DNA of 64,000 nucleotides from Volvariella volvacea V23 (GCA_000349905.1 KB722755.1:430542-494541); one strand, 5' to 3'. Counted from the stretch's first letter, positions 10,721-22,707 are shown. Translations and numbers: made by a program. Notes: generated from the sequence alone by a model not told the origin.

Positions 10721-11042
10721 AGAGGAATATAGTTGTGTCTCTGAAACCACAATGTAGGCTGTTCGGAGCGTGATCCAAACGTATTATTTGTTAAGTCCAA
10801 TTATTTCTAGGGGAAGACATGGGTGTGATCATGGAAAACCTGGAAGACGCATGAGAGTAATTATTGACATCTAGCATAGCATAAATCGGAAGGTAAAGTT
10901 ATAAGAGCCTGGAGTACGGTTAGCTCTTCGCACAAGACCAGACAGTAAGTGCAACTCACATACTATTAAGGATATACTGTCAATTACGCCCTTGATCCGG
11001 AATCAGCTCGACACCCTACGACGTACAGGAAATCCTCACCAA
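10721..11042. other. Intergenic
   Basis: 3' flank of the minus-strand gene ending at 11043. Nothing coding or repeated was recognised. Confidence 0.5.
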
Positions 11043-12113
11043 TTACCATGAAAATTGAAGGGGACCGACACCATCACCATCTGCGGCCACATCAAACTTC
11101 AAAGTGCACTTCATATTGTTCTTGGAATATTGGACCTCCATGAACGTGATGATCACATCACACGGTCCAATCTTCTCTGACTTTGTGAAGGTGGCTTCTC
11201 CACCTCCAAAGAATCCTATCCGGCGTGCAGGCATACCTATTCCTCTTCGTCAGGGAATACAATAAGAAAACCGCTGGCACAGGGCCTTACCACCGATGGT
11301 CCAACGGTTACCCTTCAAACCTTTCAGTTCGTCGCCAAAGAACTCGAGAACTTGCTTGGCGTTCTAATGTAATCCGCGACGTCGAATGAACACCGAGCTA
11401 CAGGAAGAGGTTGTGAACGTACGAATGATATGATGGTTACGGCGCTCTTTGGCTTATTCTCAGGAGTAGGCTGAATCAAGAGACCGTATCCTCCATATAT
11501 CGCCTGGAACTCTTCAGGTTCATACACCTCATCGAACTTGATTGTCTTCAGCGAGCCCTGGAACTTGACATTGTCCGACTTGCATTCCTTTTTGAGCCTA
11601 TGCGTACATGTGCAAATAGCCCCTATGATGCCCAAAAAGTACACACCTATCATATATCTTCTTCAGTTGCATCTTCCTCTTCTTTTCCTCCGCTTTGCTT
11701 GCACCTGCCGATGGTCCGTCCGTCTTTGATGGTCCGGGGGCGAGTTGAACAGCTGCTGCAGAGGCCGCAGTCCTCTGCCGCTTGTTAGGATTGGGAGCTT
11801 GAAGGGCTTCCAACTGGTCTTCGAGCTAAATTGTCACATCAGAAGCGAGGAAGAAGCGCTCGTGAATGAAAGTAAGCTCACCTCGATGATTCGAGCTCTC
11901 ATTGCATCAATGACCTCAAAGGGCTTTAGTCACAACCCCAGCCATTCATTGCGATAACGTACTTGTCCATTGATTGGAATTGTCCTCGAAAGGTCGACAG
12001 TGTCTTGATGCGGAATACTCTCATCAGGTTCGTCGTGCCGTCATGGAGATTAAGACTGAGCACATACCTCCACTGATCAGGGTTATAGTGCGCTTTTTCG
12101 AGCCCTTTGCCAT
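11043..12113 (-). CDS. Hypothetical protein with central coiled coil and basic segment
   Basis: Seven exons join in frame to 245 residues: 12113-12068, 12017-11963, 11897-11882 (16 nt), 11825-11647, 11597-11423, 11363-11291, 11236-11043. The start ATG (MAKGSKKRTITLI) has G at -3 and G at +4. A short coiled segment (ARIIELEDQLEALQ) is followed by a basic NKRQRT patch, an Ala/Ser/Gly linker and KAEEKKRKMQLKKIYDRL. The C-terminal half is compact: DNVKFQGSLKTIKFDEVYEP, EFQAIYGGYGLLIQP, AKQVLEFFGDEL, RRIGFFGGGEATFTK and a final strand-rich region ending GPLQFSW. The family is not recognised. The first two exon joins are uncertain because other frames are also open there; the last four exons are firm. 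It shares a short divergent promoter region with the Mis12-like locus. Confidence 0.65.
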
Positions 12114-12275
12114 AGCTTGATTATCAATTCAAAGGGAAAAGAGACTGACGACGCGCAGGCGGGTGGTTGGCAATGGTAAGGGCAAGTGGTTCGCGGGCAG
12201 ACGCGGCGCGACGTGCACGTCGACCGCGCTAACGACAGATGTGCACGTGACCTCGCTCGCTCAACACTGTCCACG
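12114..12275. promoter_or_regulatory. Bidirectional promoter region
   Basis: Only 162 bp separate the minus-strand start at 12113 from the plus-strand ATG at 12276. The stretch is GC-rich with repeated GTGCACGT-type palindromic words (near 12210-12245). No TATA box was seen. Shared promoter function is inferred from the head-to-head arrangement. Confidence 0.5.
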
Positions 12276-12975
12276 ATGAGCAGTCCCTTCTCCGGCGCAA
12301 TTCAACCTCCTGCACATTTATTCATAGCAGAAGCCCTCAAATTTGCACCGCAATTACTACTTGACCATATAATCAACATTGCGAACTATGTCATGCACGA
12401 CGGCGTGGACGGCATGGTGGGCTTCCTTCAAGAGTAGGTTAACGCGGGCGGAACACGTATAAGAAGCTGAACAGAGACTCGTCGCATCTCAAACGCCATG
12501 AGGCCATCGTACCGACTTGGCGTAAGCCTTGAGGAACATCTTCCTGGCTCCAGAGGACTTGCCAATTGCTTTGCTGCATCATAGGGGTCTGGAATTGACC
12601 TCGACGGCGGAGAAGGAACAGAAATTCATAAATGAACTAGAGAACTTAAGATGGCAGATCAATAACGTGGGTTCATCTAACTTGACTCCGCATTCATCGT
12701 TTCATGTCTTATCGCAATTACAGCGACATCGATGTAAGTTTGCAGCCACCTGCGCTCCCCGAATCTCAAAAGCAAAGTAAAACGTGCCAAAGGTCGCTTC
12801 AAGTTCCTATCCATGATCGACCACTTCGCGCTCGAAGTATTGCTCAACGTTCTGTACCAATACAGGGACATGTGGGACACCCTTTCAACTTACCTTCGAT
12901 GCTACTGTCATATCTACTGTCAATGAGCAAGCCAAGGCGTTCTTCAAGCATGTCGAGAAGGGGTGATGGGAGTGA
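12276..12975 (+). pseudogene. Mis12/Mtw1 kinetochore protein, decayed copy
   Basis: Mis12 is the head subunit of the MIND complex, linking centromeric chromatin to the Ndc80 complex. From the ATG at 12276 the frame gives LFIAEALKFAPQLLLDHIIN, then IANYVMHDGVDGMVGFLQE, the Mis12 N-terminal domain, and ends in a stop at 12435. Recognisable pieces follow in other frames with stops between: EAEQRLVA (~12470), TDLA (~12513), LRNIFLAPEDLPIALLHHRG (12532 on), LTSTAEKEQKFINELENLRW, and a late QAKAFFKHVEKG near 12930. No splicing scheme reconciles these pieces, so I call it a pseudogene. Missed introns or assembly errors beside the gap remain possible, and Mis12 is normally essential. Confidence 0.6.
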
Positions 12976-13815
12976 TGGTTGGAATGGTGCTTGAGGGGCG
13001 GTGGTAACATGGAGCTAACTGCTTGGTGCTCTGCTGGGTTGTGGTTGTCTTAGTGTCGTATTGTTGGTTATTCCGTTCTGTTAGAGTACGTGCGATCAAA
13101 GCAGTTGCTCCTCACCTAGGGAGTTGGTTGAAGAAAATGTTTAACGTGTCGAATCTTCTATCNNNNNNNNNNNNNNNNNNNNNNNNNNNNNNNNNNNNNN
13201 NNNNNNNNNNNNNNNNNNNNNNNNNNNNNNNNNNNNNNNNNNNNNNNNNNNNNNNNNNNNNNTATAACAATCCATTTCAAATGCGACCTGGGGACATTTT
13301 ATGAGCAGTGCCCGCCCTCCCTACCGTATTTGTGAGACATCGATGCAACTAGTACGCTTGATTCCGTTTTGTTCACCAACGCCACCAAGTGGCAGCCAAG
13401 CACGATACGCAATAGCACACTCGAGCGCCACTGTCATTTTCGACATGCTGACTCGATTCCCACAATAGGCGAGGTGTCAAGACTCCTTGCTATGTCACCC
13501 CATATGTCACCCCATATAAAATCCGCCCAAGAACAACGCGATATAATAGACGTACGACTCGAGGAACACGCGCGTAACTCGCAGGTGCTTGCACTTATCA
13601 AATCTCACACCTTGATACAGATAGCGTAAATCAGTGTAGTTTTGCGTATATTAGTCTGTGTACAAAACAGAGGAACTGCACAGTTTATCTACCTAATTTG
13701 GCATACAATACATGAGGCTATCTGCGATATAAAAGGTAATTCCATATTCAGCATATGTGGTTGGGTGATTAGTATTCAACAGCACTTACAGGACTGGAGT
13801 ACTCAAAACTTGAAG
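12976..13815. other. Intergenic, includes assembly gap
   Basis: The 100-N gap lies at 13163-13262. A 12-bp direct tandem repeat (GTCACCCCATAT twice) occurs near 13493-13518. No gene was recognised, but a short 5' exon of the F-box gene at 13816 probably lies near 13700-13800. Confidence 0.5.
13163..13262. other. Assembly gap (100 N)
   Basis: Exactly 100 Ns, the usual placeholder for a scaffold join of unknown size. Confidence 0.99.
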
Positions 13816-15247
13816 ATTGCTACAAGCTGAAAGAAATCAACTTGCGCCCATCTCTCATCTTCCACCTGAACTATTCTCCGAGATCGTATACGACGTCATG
13901 CAGCATGATAGGTTCAACCCGACTTCAGAATCTGACATCGAGAGGCTATATGCACAGCAACTATTTGTTATGCTCGGAGTCTGTCAAGCTTGGAGGGTGA
14001 TGATCCTGGAAGACCGAGTGCTGTGGTCTTGTATCCGGGAGTCATACATTGCCCTGACACCAGAATTTATAGAGAGATCAGGGTTAATGTCACTCACAGT
14101 CCACTTTATGTGGTTTGTTCCCTTCAATTACCAAATTGATTATCCCTCTCTGATCTGGAAGCCAGCCCCTATTCTAACACATTTCGGACTAGCTGGTGGC
14201 AATATCAGCTCTCATCCATCTGGCCGGACACTCCTCAATGCTATTTTACCCAACCTTACACTCCTGATAATGTGCCGCGCACAATTCCCGTGGGATTTAC
14301 CCCTCCTTCGTGCAATACCGACCCTCACAACACTGCACATCAGTAAAGTTGAAGAAACGCTTACCCTTCGACAATTATTGGAGATACTCCAGACCATGCC
14401 TCATTTGCAGGATTTGGAGCTGCTCGGCGTTCTTCCGGAACCCGTAGGACAATTTGACGAACTTCCCAGGGTTGGACTGCCCGATTTACACTCACTCAAG
14501 GTTGGTGGTACCGCATCAGCCTGCGCAACCTTCCTTAGCCTCGTCACCTTCAAAGACATTTTCTGTCATTTCAAGGTTGCATGTAAAGACGATTTTCAAG
14601 GCGACTCTCCGCTTCTCCTCCGCCCGTGGTTATCCGGCATCATCGACGTATCTGCTCAGCATGCGCTGTCAATCCGATCTCTCAAGCTGGGTATGGATGC
14701 AGAGGAGACGTGGTATACTACCACCGCAAACCTGTTTTACCAGGAACAGGATACATCCACCCTCGTCCTCTGTTACCAACGGCCTAGAGGGCCTCACAAC
14801 GTCTTGCATCCACTGGTCCAGTTATTCTCCTTATTGGAATGCAAGAAATTTACATGCCAGGTTGCGCAAGAAGATAGCGAATGGGATTTTTGTGCTCAAC
14901 ACCTCCCATATCTTGAAGATATAGAGCTCTCGGGATCGTATATCCTCAACTCGCGGACCTGCTCAAGTCTTCTACAGAGATTAACCCCGGTGGATTCCAG
15001 CCAGGCTTCGGCCGCAAGATTGGGATCAGATAGTTTGCTTGCTCAAATTGCTTTTCGAGAGTTGAAGAGCCTCGAAATAGACCACATATTTGAAGTACAG
15101 GCGTGGGACCATTTTGAAAGCATTCTCAGGGAGAGAAAGGCTATGGGTTTTGGATTGGGGCACCTTGCTGTCGGGTTTGCATCAGATTGGAAGGCAACTC
15201 CCACTGCTGAGATTGCGAAAAATATTATTGAGCAGGGAAATAGTTGA
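13816..15247 (+). CDS. F-box protein with LRR-like C-terminus (LPPEL type), main exon
   Basis: An open frame of ~476 codons. It opens LLQAERNQLAPISHLPPELF and continues SEIVYDVM, VMLGVCQAWRVMILEDRVLW, the classical Agaricomycete F-box region in which a short coiled coil runs into LPPELxxEI. The remainder is leucine-rich, for example TLLNAILPNLTLLIM, LLRAIPTLTTLHI, LLEILQTMPHLQDLELLGVL and HLPYLEDIELSG. The frame has no ATG before the F-box and a stop at 13811, so a short first exon must be spliced in upstream (AG at 13815 or 13824), or the start is lost. It differs from the family-1 genes and is nearer to the 46889 gene. Its likely role is a substrate receptor of an SCF ubiquitin ligase. Confidence 0.7.
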
Positions 15248-15527
15248 AGAGTTTGAGGTATTGAATTATCGTCCGCTTGAGGAAGAACTCTGGGATAGTT
15301 GAGACTCCTGGTTCTGTAGGCACTACCCGTGTGGATGCCGCCGTTGGCCTGTCACGTCCCCAGTGATACTCTGATTGCTACCTATCATTCTGTTTAGTAT
15401 GCGTTCTGATTTTTGAATGCAGCTTTCGATCCGCCCCAATCCAAGCACTTAGCGCTTAGCGCTAGCCCGGTCCGGCATTGCCGTTTTGCTCGTAAACTGC
15501 TGATTTCCTAGCAACAACCCGCAGCGA

Positions 15528-17232
15528 TTGAGGGTGTCAACCACTAACCACGCCGTCCTTTGTCTCATTCAACGTTGCCCCAATGAGATCCTCTTCCGCA
15601 TCAGAGACGAACTACGGTCGATGCTCACCTGGCAAGAGCTGCGACAGATCCTGCTTGCCTTGCGGAGCACATCCCGCCGCCTCAACGAATTCTTCACCCC
15701 ATTCATTTTGGATCGCTTTCACCTGTGGTGGAGAGCATACAGAAACTGGGATGGGAGTATAACTCTAGGGGGATATCATGCAAGGTTGGAAGGACGGGGA
15801 AGTCCAGAAATCCCAAATTTTGCACCGGCTCCTGATGCATTTATTCCTTTTATCTCTTCCCTCTAACTCGGATTCTACCTTCACACCCTCCGTATCTTGG
15901 GACCTACAGTAGAAGAAGTTGTTGCGCAGTTCTCGCCTCTCTGGACGGAACTATCGCGGTACGAGCATTTAAATACATTCGCAGTTTACTGGGACGATGG
16001 ACGAATGCCGAAGGATGTGGTAGTTACCTTCTACCATGGTGTCCCCAAGAAGATTTTACGAACGTTTTACGAATCAAAAAATGGGCAACTTTCTCAGCTG
16101 AGCTGGTTCTATCCCCTCGTACTCCGGTTTGACTATCTGATATCCCCAACAATTTCACCCTTTCCTGGATTGCGGGTACTCTCTGTTGAGATTTCTCCTC
16201 AATCTTAATGGAATCGTCACCACCGTCGTCCTCATGTCTACCAAAATTCCTATTAGTCAATCTTGTTCGCCATCATCCCATCCTCCTGTCTATATCACTC
16301 ACCGGCGATCCGTACTTTCCTATTTGCGATGCAGAAGGCCTGTTCCCAATTGAACACTAGACGCTTTCAATTGAAGAGATACATATCGTAGGGATGCTAC
16401 CTGATCTATCTAGCGATGTGCTTGGTCCACCGCCACTCCTTTCCTCAACTCCAAAGCTCCCAAACATGAGTAAACTTCGGGAACTCAGCCTCCGATGTGA
16501 TCAAACCACGCGCGTAGTTACCCCAAATATCGACCTATTATGGCATATGCTCAAAAACAGTGGTCATTCCAATAAAGTACGATGAGAGGCAACTTGTATA
16601 GAAGGTCAAAGACTATAAGTCCTGTAGATTTCGAATAGAATTCTAAAGAATAAGTGTGCGACTCACAAAGCTCAACCTCGACTATGGAATTTCTGATGCA
16701 CTGATGGCATATCTTGCCTCATATCGTGGTTTGGAGGTGCTTGTGTTCGACCTTGATGTGCTCCCTCCTGCAAGTAGCTCCACCCCCAGCTCCTTTGCGA
16801 AATTCGTCTTACCTCAGCACGTACCCTCATCAAAATCGCTCAGACTTAGCTTTGACCCCAAAAAATACGACGCTTTCCAAGACGGGCTGGCCATTAACCC
16901 CACCACATGGCTCATACCATCGTCATTTCTCCACCTTAATTCTCTTACAGTGAGCACAACTGGAACCTGGACACTAGATGCGAGCGTATTTCAGCATTTG
17001 ATCAATTACGTGACGGAGCTTCCAAGCCTTCGGATTTTGCAAGTTCAGTGGACAAGAATGGCTGATGCCATATATGTTCAATTAGTCATGAAGTGTTCAT
17101 AAAGCGGTCTTTTTTATGATATCTGTGCCAGAGACACATGGAACAGTGAGGTGGGCAATTCGATTTTCACCTATTGGTGAAGGTCAGGGAGAGGACGTGC
17201 GCTTCCGGTTAAGCGAATTCCATTCTTACTAG
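15528..17232 (+). pseudogene. F-box-like family 1, broken copy
   Basis: Family-1 homology runs the whole length: LIQRCPNEILFRIRDELRSM, LRSTSRRLNEFFTPF, LDYGISDALMAYLASYRGL, and a C-terminal VRWAIRFSPIGEG ending at the TAG of 17230-17232. The start codon is absent (TTG at 15528). An in-frame TAA follows FIPFISSL near 15864. Frames change near 16200, where SISLTGDPYFPICDAEGLFP continues in another frame, and a stop follows at 16358. About 75 bp of unrelated, possibly intron-like sequence separates LLWHMLKNSG from LTKLNLDYG (16577-16655). At least four lesions make it non-functional. Confidence 0.85.
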
Positions 17233-18629
17233 CCTATTGCATATAATGTGGGCTTTATAAACCACGGCATGGACAGAACCGATTGTACGTTAGTTGAGTA
17301 GGGATAAGACGGACACTTCAAGTACATTGAGAACGAGTTCTTTCGCGCTGCCTTCCTGAGCCGTGTCTCCAACACTCATTACCACAAAAGGTTCTAGTAA
17401 ATGATATCGTGCAATATATGGCGTGGTCAACTAGCAGGGCACTAGGAGAACCGAGCACTTAGTGTATCAGAAAATCGAAGGGTAGGGAGGACAATGCCTG
17501 TAACTTTCTAACTCTTCCATTCGTATTTACTTTCTTCCCTTTCAGGTGTGCTTCTCGTTATTCACGTATCGGCGTAATTGGGAAACGAGGAAACCGAGGA
17601 CATCCTTGCTGTGTTCTTTCCTAAGCTTACTGGAACTCCACTTCCTTCTGTGCAAAACCAAGAGTACTTATGTGCGGTCTCGGACATCTTGCAAAGGCAT
17701 TTGACGTGCTGAGCTGTTTCATGACCAGATAAAGGTATTGTGCACGACATAAGGGTTCAAATTCATGATCCTGGAACGCTTGATTAGGTTCTCCTTTTGA
17801 GCTACTCATAACAGACAGTCGAAATATTCACATTCAAACTTGAGGTTAGATAACGTGTACGTCTACTTCCAATGTCCTCTGAGGCAGGCGAAAACAATAC
17901 AAGGGGTAATGGGGTGCATTTGTACGCCAAGAAAGATATGTGTGCGTCAACACAAGGGAATGCCTTGACGGAGGTAATGAAAACTTCAGGAGATTGATAG
18001 CACACAAGGAGCACATGGCTTCCAAGCAGGTACGGTAGGTGCAATGACAAGTTGTGCCGACTGACCCAAAAGGGCCATCTGCAGAATAAAGGCATCAGGG
18101 CGTGGTGTATACATCATTGATAGAATCCTTATATTTAGGCTGCTCTCCCAAAATGGTCCCGAAGGCAACCCGTAAGGGAAGGAGAGTAGTACTTAATCAA
18201 TCTAGTTGTTTATTCCTTCCTCCGTGGACCCACAAACACGACTTTGTCAATATTAAGGGTCACCCTACATAGGGTCACGATCATAAATGTAACATCCCGA
18301 AAATATGATCAACATTTGAACAAGAGCAAAGAAAACGAAACAGTATAGGCTACAGTAGTCGAGGCAGATTACAGCAGAGGAACATAGGAACACCCCAGGT
18401 GCACAGCAGTAAGTGAAGGAAACAGATACACGATATTGGGACTGTGAAGAGCGGTGGAAAGGAACGACTAAACACGACACAGGACATATATGGGAAGATA
18501 ATACCCCATGGTATGGGGAGAGCGACTAGAAGCGACCAAGCCTGGGATTGCTATATCGGGGAAGGAGCTCAGTTGCCTGGAGAGATGTCAGCCCTCACTA
18601 AGCAGAAATACAAGGGTTGAAGTACGTAC
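17233..18629. other. Long stretch without a confident gene
   Basis: About 1.4 kb. The minus-strand open frames here are short and hydrophobic or cysteine-rich without recognisable domains. The part at 18240-18600 probably contains later exons or the 3' UTR of the putative secreted-protein gene beginning at 18802. No repeat was recognised. Confidence 0.4.
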
Positions 18630-18802
18630 ATCAGAGGCAGATTCATCCCTCGTGTCGACAGCAATAGCGACGGGTGTTGCGCTAACTTGCGTAATAACCA
18701 CTAGAGACCAGTAGTGAGGTAGTGAGTGCTACGCGCTGACGGATATTGATCGGAGAACGTACCGAGGGCAAAAAGAGAGGTGAAGAAGCTGGAGACTCGC
18801 AT
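18630..18802 (-). CDS. Putative small secreted protein, first two exons
   Basis: Exon 1 (18802-18763) encodes MRVSSFFTSLFAL, the start of a typical signal peptide. A GTACGT donor leads, after a 77-nt intron ending CGCAAG, to exon 2 (18685-18630) encoding VSATPVAIAVDTRDESASD. That exon ends at another GTACGT donor in phase 0. The junction produces an expected signal-peptidase region (VSATPVA). Downstream exons could not be fixed: one acceptor (18602) gives an immediate stop, while another near 18553 opens a hydrophobic frame. Function is unknown. The call rests on the signal-peptide-like start and two clean splice sites. Confidence 0.4.
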
Positions 18803-19212
18803 GGTCGAGATGTGTAGGTTACAAGGAGTCGATACAAGGTAGGATTGTCCAGAAACTGGTTTGCTGGTCTGCTGGTGTCTTCCACAGTTCCACCAAGCAT
18901 CTTATACCAAAACCCGGAGCCCTAGTAGGGCAATCTTGCGCTAGGCAATCAGCTAATGACCTTGTTCCACATGAGCTTTCGGATCTGTCATCCTGCAGCT
19001 TGACATCGCGAGACAGGAAATTCAAAGAGAAGTGGTAAATGAAGAACAAGAGCAGGGTCATACTTTTGCTGGCCGGCATATCAGCACACCCAGAAAGTCC
19101 GTTTGTCAACAGCACCTGAACCAAACATACACGTACAACTCCGGGCTAAGCCAGGGTCTGTGGTATCGTAGGCAGCTCAAGTGAGTAAACGCCTCAGGCG
19201 TACCTGCCCTCC
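18803..19212. other. Intergenic
   Basis: A minus-strand frame (19084 to 18819) starts with a hydrophobic leader (MTLLLFFIYHFSLNFL) but overlaps the 5' side of the putative secreted gene and has no family resemblance. Nothing else was seen. Confidence 0.35.
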
Positions 19213-20813
19213 ATGTTATACAATGTGTCCTCTCGCCTTATGCCTGTTGAAGGCTGCCCAATGATATCCTGTACCGCGTCGCAGCTCTGGTTAATGATGT
19301 CCTTCCTCTGGATGAGAGGAAGCAGACATTATTTTCTTTACGACTCATATGCCGTTGATTCAATTCGTTTTTCACTCAATTCGCTGTCATATGGGTCTTG
19401 ATTTGGTGTACACATCATCCCATCGGCAGCACGCAAAACCTAATAATATGTTGCACGGCAGAGGGCAGCGAAGAACCACCGAAACGGAAATCCCAACGCA
19501 CACCGATCCCAGATGTCTTTGTTCCATTCATAGTTTCCTTGCATATTGTAGTCGACTTTCCCTGCCCCTCGATAACAGACAGCCTAGGGGAGCTGGTAAG
19601 CTTCTTTGGGACGTGTTACCCAAATTCAAATCTTTGGAGGTTCTTTTCGTGGAGTGGAAAACGAAAAATGACAAGAATTCACATACTCAGTGCTACAAAT
19701 GCCTCTCCGAGAGGCTTCTCCGAACTGTCTAACAGTCTACGAACGATGGACTCACCGGGCTTCACTGGTCGTTCCCTGAATCCATTGAAGGCGAATACCC
19801 TCTGCCCCAATCGCTCCCACTCTTTGCGTCACTGAGACCTAGTATTATCTGTATATCCCACTAAATGCCGGCCAGGTCGCTATTTCTACTCCCATCGACG
19901 CAATTCCTTGTTGGGGAATTTCATTATCCACTGCTCTAATATCGTCTCAATTCAGCTCCACTGCCCCTCAGGCTACCTTACCCCAATCTGCAGTTTAGAA
20001 GAGCTATTCCCTCAGGACACAGCTATCGAGAAATTAGTGATTGAGGGGAGGTTTCCATATTTATCTGGAGTCATCGGGCCTCCAACGTTTCCGGACTTAA
20101 AGAAACTCCGAGAACTCACCATTAGTTCGTTGTACAACCCAACTGACCCTGTCGAGCCCTTCGATTTACTCTGGCATGCACTCAAAAACTGTGGTGCGCA
20201 CCTGCGAAAAATATCTATGGAATACCATATCTCGCAGGCGCTGATAGAGTATTTAGCTTCGCCCAACGACTTGCAAGAACTAGGCCTCAATGTCCGCAAC
20301 TGTACTATTGAGGCTGCGCACTCGTCTGGTCTCTCCGTCATACCCATTCTAGATCGACACGTATCTTCGCTCGCCCCACTTCATCTACAAACTCTGAGAT
20401 ATGAAGAAGGCATGACCATTGACCCGGCCATCTGGCCTGCACCAGTTTTGTTTTCTTGCCTCACATTCCTGGGTATTAACGCTCCAGAGATTTGGGAACT
20501 GGGTGCCGGAACCGTTCAATCATTCATCGACTATGTAGCAGAGTCCCCAACACCCGTTCAAGTGGTGGTCAGATGGACAGAAATCCCTGAAGGTCTTCTA
20601 AACAACGAAGGCTAAATATGGTCCTGCTTGGAAGGTATCGCGGGTCAAACATTGACTAAATCAAGGAGTGCATTGCAAGAACTAACTTGGTTAGCACAAG
20701 ATACAACAGCACGGATAAGGTGGACTAGGCCCATTGACGCTGTGTTCCAAGAACTAGGCACGCTACAATTTATTGGCCTTAATACATTTGAGATGGTCAA
20801 TGAATGGGCTTGA
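19213..20813 (+). pseudogene. F-box-like family 1, heavily broken copy
   Basis: The ATG at 19213 leads into a degenerate F-box-like segment (VEGCPMISC, then stop). Homology resumes in shifting frames: PIPDVFVPFIVSLHI (~19500), CSLEELFPQDTAIEKLVIEG (~19990), EYHISQALIEYLASPNDL (~20220), MTIDPAIWPAPVLFSCLTFL (~20415) and LNTFEMVNEWA before the TGA at 20811-20813. The segment 19908-20615 is the longest uninterrupted piece (235 codons). Many stops and frameshifts exclude function. It points toward the minus-strand copy at 21092, giving a tail-to-tail pair. Confidence 0.8.
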
Positions 20814-21091
20814 AAGTAGTTCAATCAAGCAACAGGTACGCGTCTGCGGTCACTGCATGAACAAATATGGTGTACTAATCATCAGGATGGAATCCCACAA
20901 ATTCAGATGGTATGCGAGGATAAATAAGACACCCTACGAAGTCTGGCAGTTACTTGTTACTAGACCTGTGGTGTGTGTTGGTGATTCAGTGCTCAGTAGC
21001 CTTTCTACCCCTATAACTATGATGGATACTAGCGTCACTAGTGCCTATAACAAACGAATGGGATACTCATCTGCAATGGTTAAGCTGGAGG
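20814..21091. other. Spacer between tail-to-tail pseudogenes
   Basis: About 280 bp with no recognised content. Confidence 0.4.
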
Positions 21092-22707
21092 CTAGGGTAT
21101 GACAAGTGAGGATGAAGTACGCCCATCAACACATTTAAAAGGAAGTTTATCGAGTTTAAACATATCGTGACCATGTCCCGATTGCTCGTCAACCAACGGA
21201 AAGCTTATATCCCAAATTGCATAGCCAGAAATATCCCGCATTGAGACATGCAAGTAACGTAATGCGCACCACCAGATCACGCACGTATTCCTAATGCGGG
21301 TAATTGGAACGCTAAACCCTTCATCTGCTCCAAGCATCAACCAGATAACAATTCTTTAAGCTTCGGACACTCCATTGCGTAGTTGATTAAGCGCTGAAAC
21401 GTTTCGACGTCCAGTACCCAACTTGCTGGAGTCAAGACCTCGAGGGTCTGAAGACAGAGGAATAATTATGGCGCAGGCCAAGTTACGAGGTCGATAAGCA
21501 TGCTTTCGCAACTTGGGTGGTACTCCGAAGCACCGCACGCAATCGGGAGTGAGGTGACAGTAGGTGTGTGTCTCGGGAGCGCGGTTTTCGCAAAAGAGTT
21601 GGATGAAGATGCGATGTTGGCTGGGAGGATGGTGAAGTAGAATCTCCCTTGCCTCAAGCCCGAGTATGATGCTATGTATTCCATCAATGCTTCAGAGATC
21701 TCATAACCAATATAAATTTCTACGAGTCGTGCACCGCAATCCTTGAGTGCAAGCCATAATGGATCGAGATCCGGGATAAAATCTATTTCTTCGTCGCGAG
21801 TGCCAATGTAAATGTTTTGCAGGTTTTTCAAGCTAGGTAGTTTGTATGATAGTGACGGCGGTGGTGAAAATGGTGTGTGTACCGCATTGACGGTCATAGT
21901 GGGAAATATTCCATTGGTATCCAATGACTCGATCGATGATGCGACGAACTCTGGAGGGAAAAGTTCCTCGATACTACAAAGTTGGAATGAGCTGTACAAT
22001 GTAAGCGATACAGAACGAAGATCCGGACTATGTAGGATAAGATTACCGAGAAGGGTCTTGAGCTTTGAAGGAGGGGGCGTGTAATATTGTTCCCCTTCAA
22101 TTGAGAGCTTGTGAGTGATCGAAAGAGGAGGAAGAGGTCAAGGAATGAGGTATTTAAGCTGAATGTGCATGGAAAAATCCATTCCAACGCAGCGAGTCTC
22201 CTATTTGTGGCCTGATGGTCCGCTTAAGGAAAACCCTCTGTAATGCATTGATAATGCGTATCGGCACGAGCATTCTCACTCAAGACTCCAACAAGCCTTG
22301 ACAACACGCAATGACCTGAGCCTCGACAGATCGGCCCAGACAGTTGAGAATAGATGGGGAATTTGTAGGGGTTTCACGAAGTCCTTGAATCCACGGAGAT
22401 CGAACCAGAAATCGAGGGAAGAGATCTACGGATGGAAGACGGTGGGGATCGGTGTGAACTGGGGAGAAATTGCCAATATGATGTCACCATTTGGGTCCCA
22501 GTATGCTGTCCAGACAAGACAAAGGTGATTGAGAATGAATTGAGTGAAAAAGGTGTTCAGTCGGCGGGACGTGAGGCGTAAAGAAAGCATCAACTCGAAG
22601 TGCTCCACCCCTCTACCCTGTGATATGACACGGAACTGCTCTTCGATGTGAAATAGGATGTCATCGGGACAGCGCTCGAAATGAGAGAGGCATGCAGGAT
22701 TTGCCAT
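21092..22707 (-). pseudogene. F-box-like family 1, broken copy
   Basis: The ATG at 22707 opens MANPACLSHFERCPDDILFH, an F-box-like start, with LRLTSRRLNTFFTQF. The frame breaks after PIPTVFHP (~22427): ISSLDFWFDLRG continues one base out of phase and stops near 22275. A second long block (21999-21466) gives CSIEELFPPEF, IGYEISEALMEYIASYSGL and SMLIDLVTWPAP and then stops. The last block (to 21092) holds WCALRYLHVSMRD and DISFPLVDEQ. At least three lesions are present. The unbroken lengths (92 and 177 codons) suggest younger decay than the 19213 copy. Confidence 0.85.

Noticed and set aside
12114..12274. Upstream minus-strand exon for the 12113 gene
   Set aside because: A frame reading HYNPDQW would need an additional first exon, but stops TGA TAA precede it and no ATG-bearing exon with a good donor was found in the promoter region.
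13263..13816. Short direct repeat near 13500 as a CRISPR or satellite
   Set aside because: Only two 12-bp units in a eukaryotic context; not an array.
17745..17775. B-box-like word (GGTTCAAATTC)
   Set aside because: No matching A box or acceptor stem upstream on either strand.
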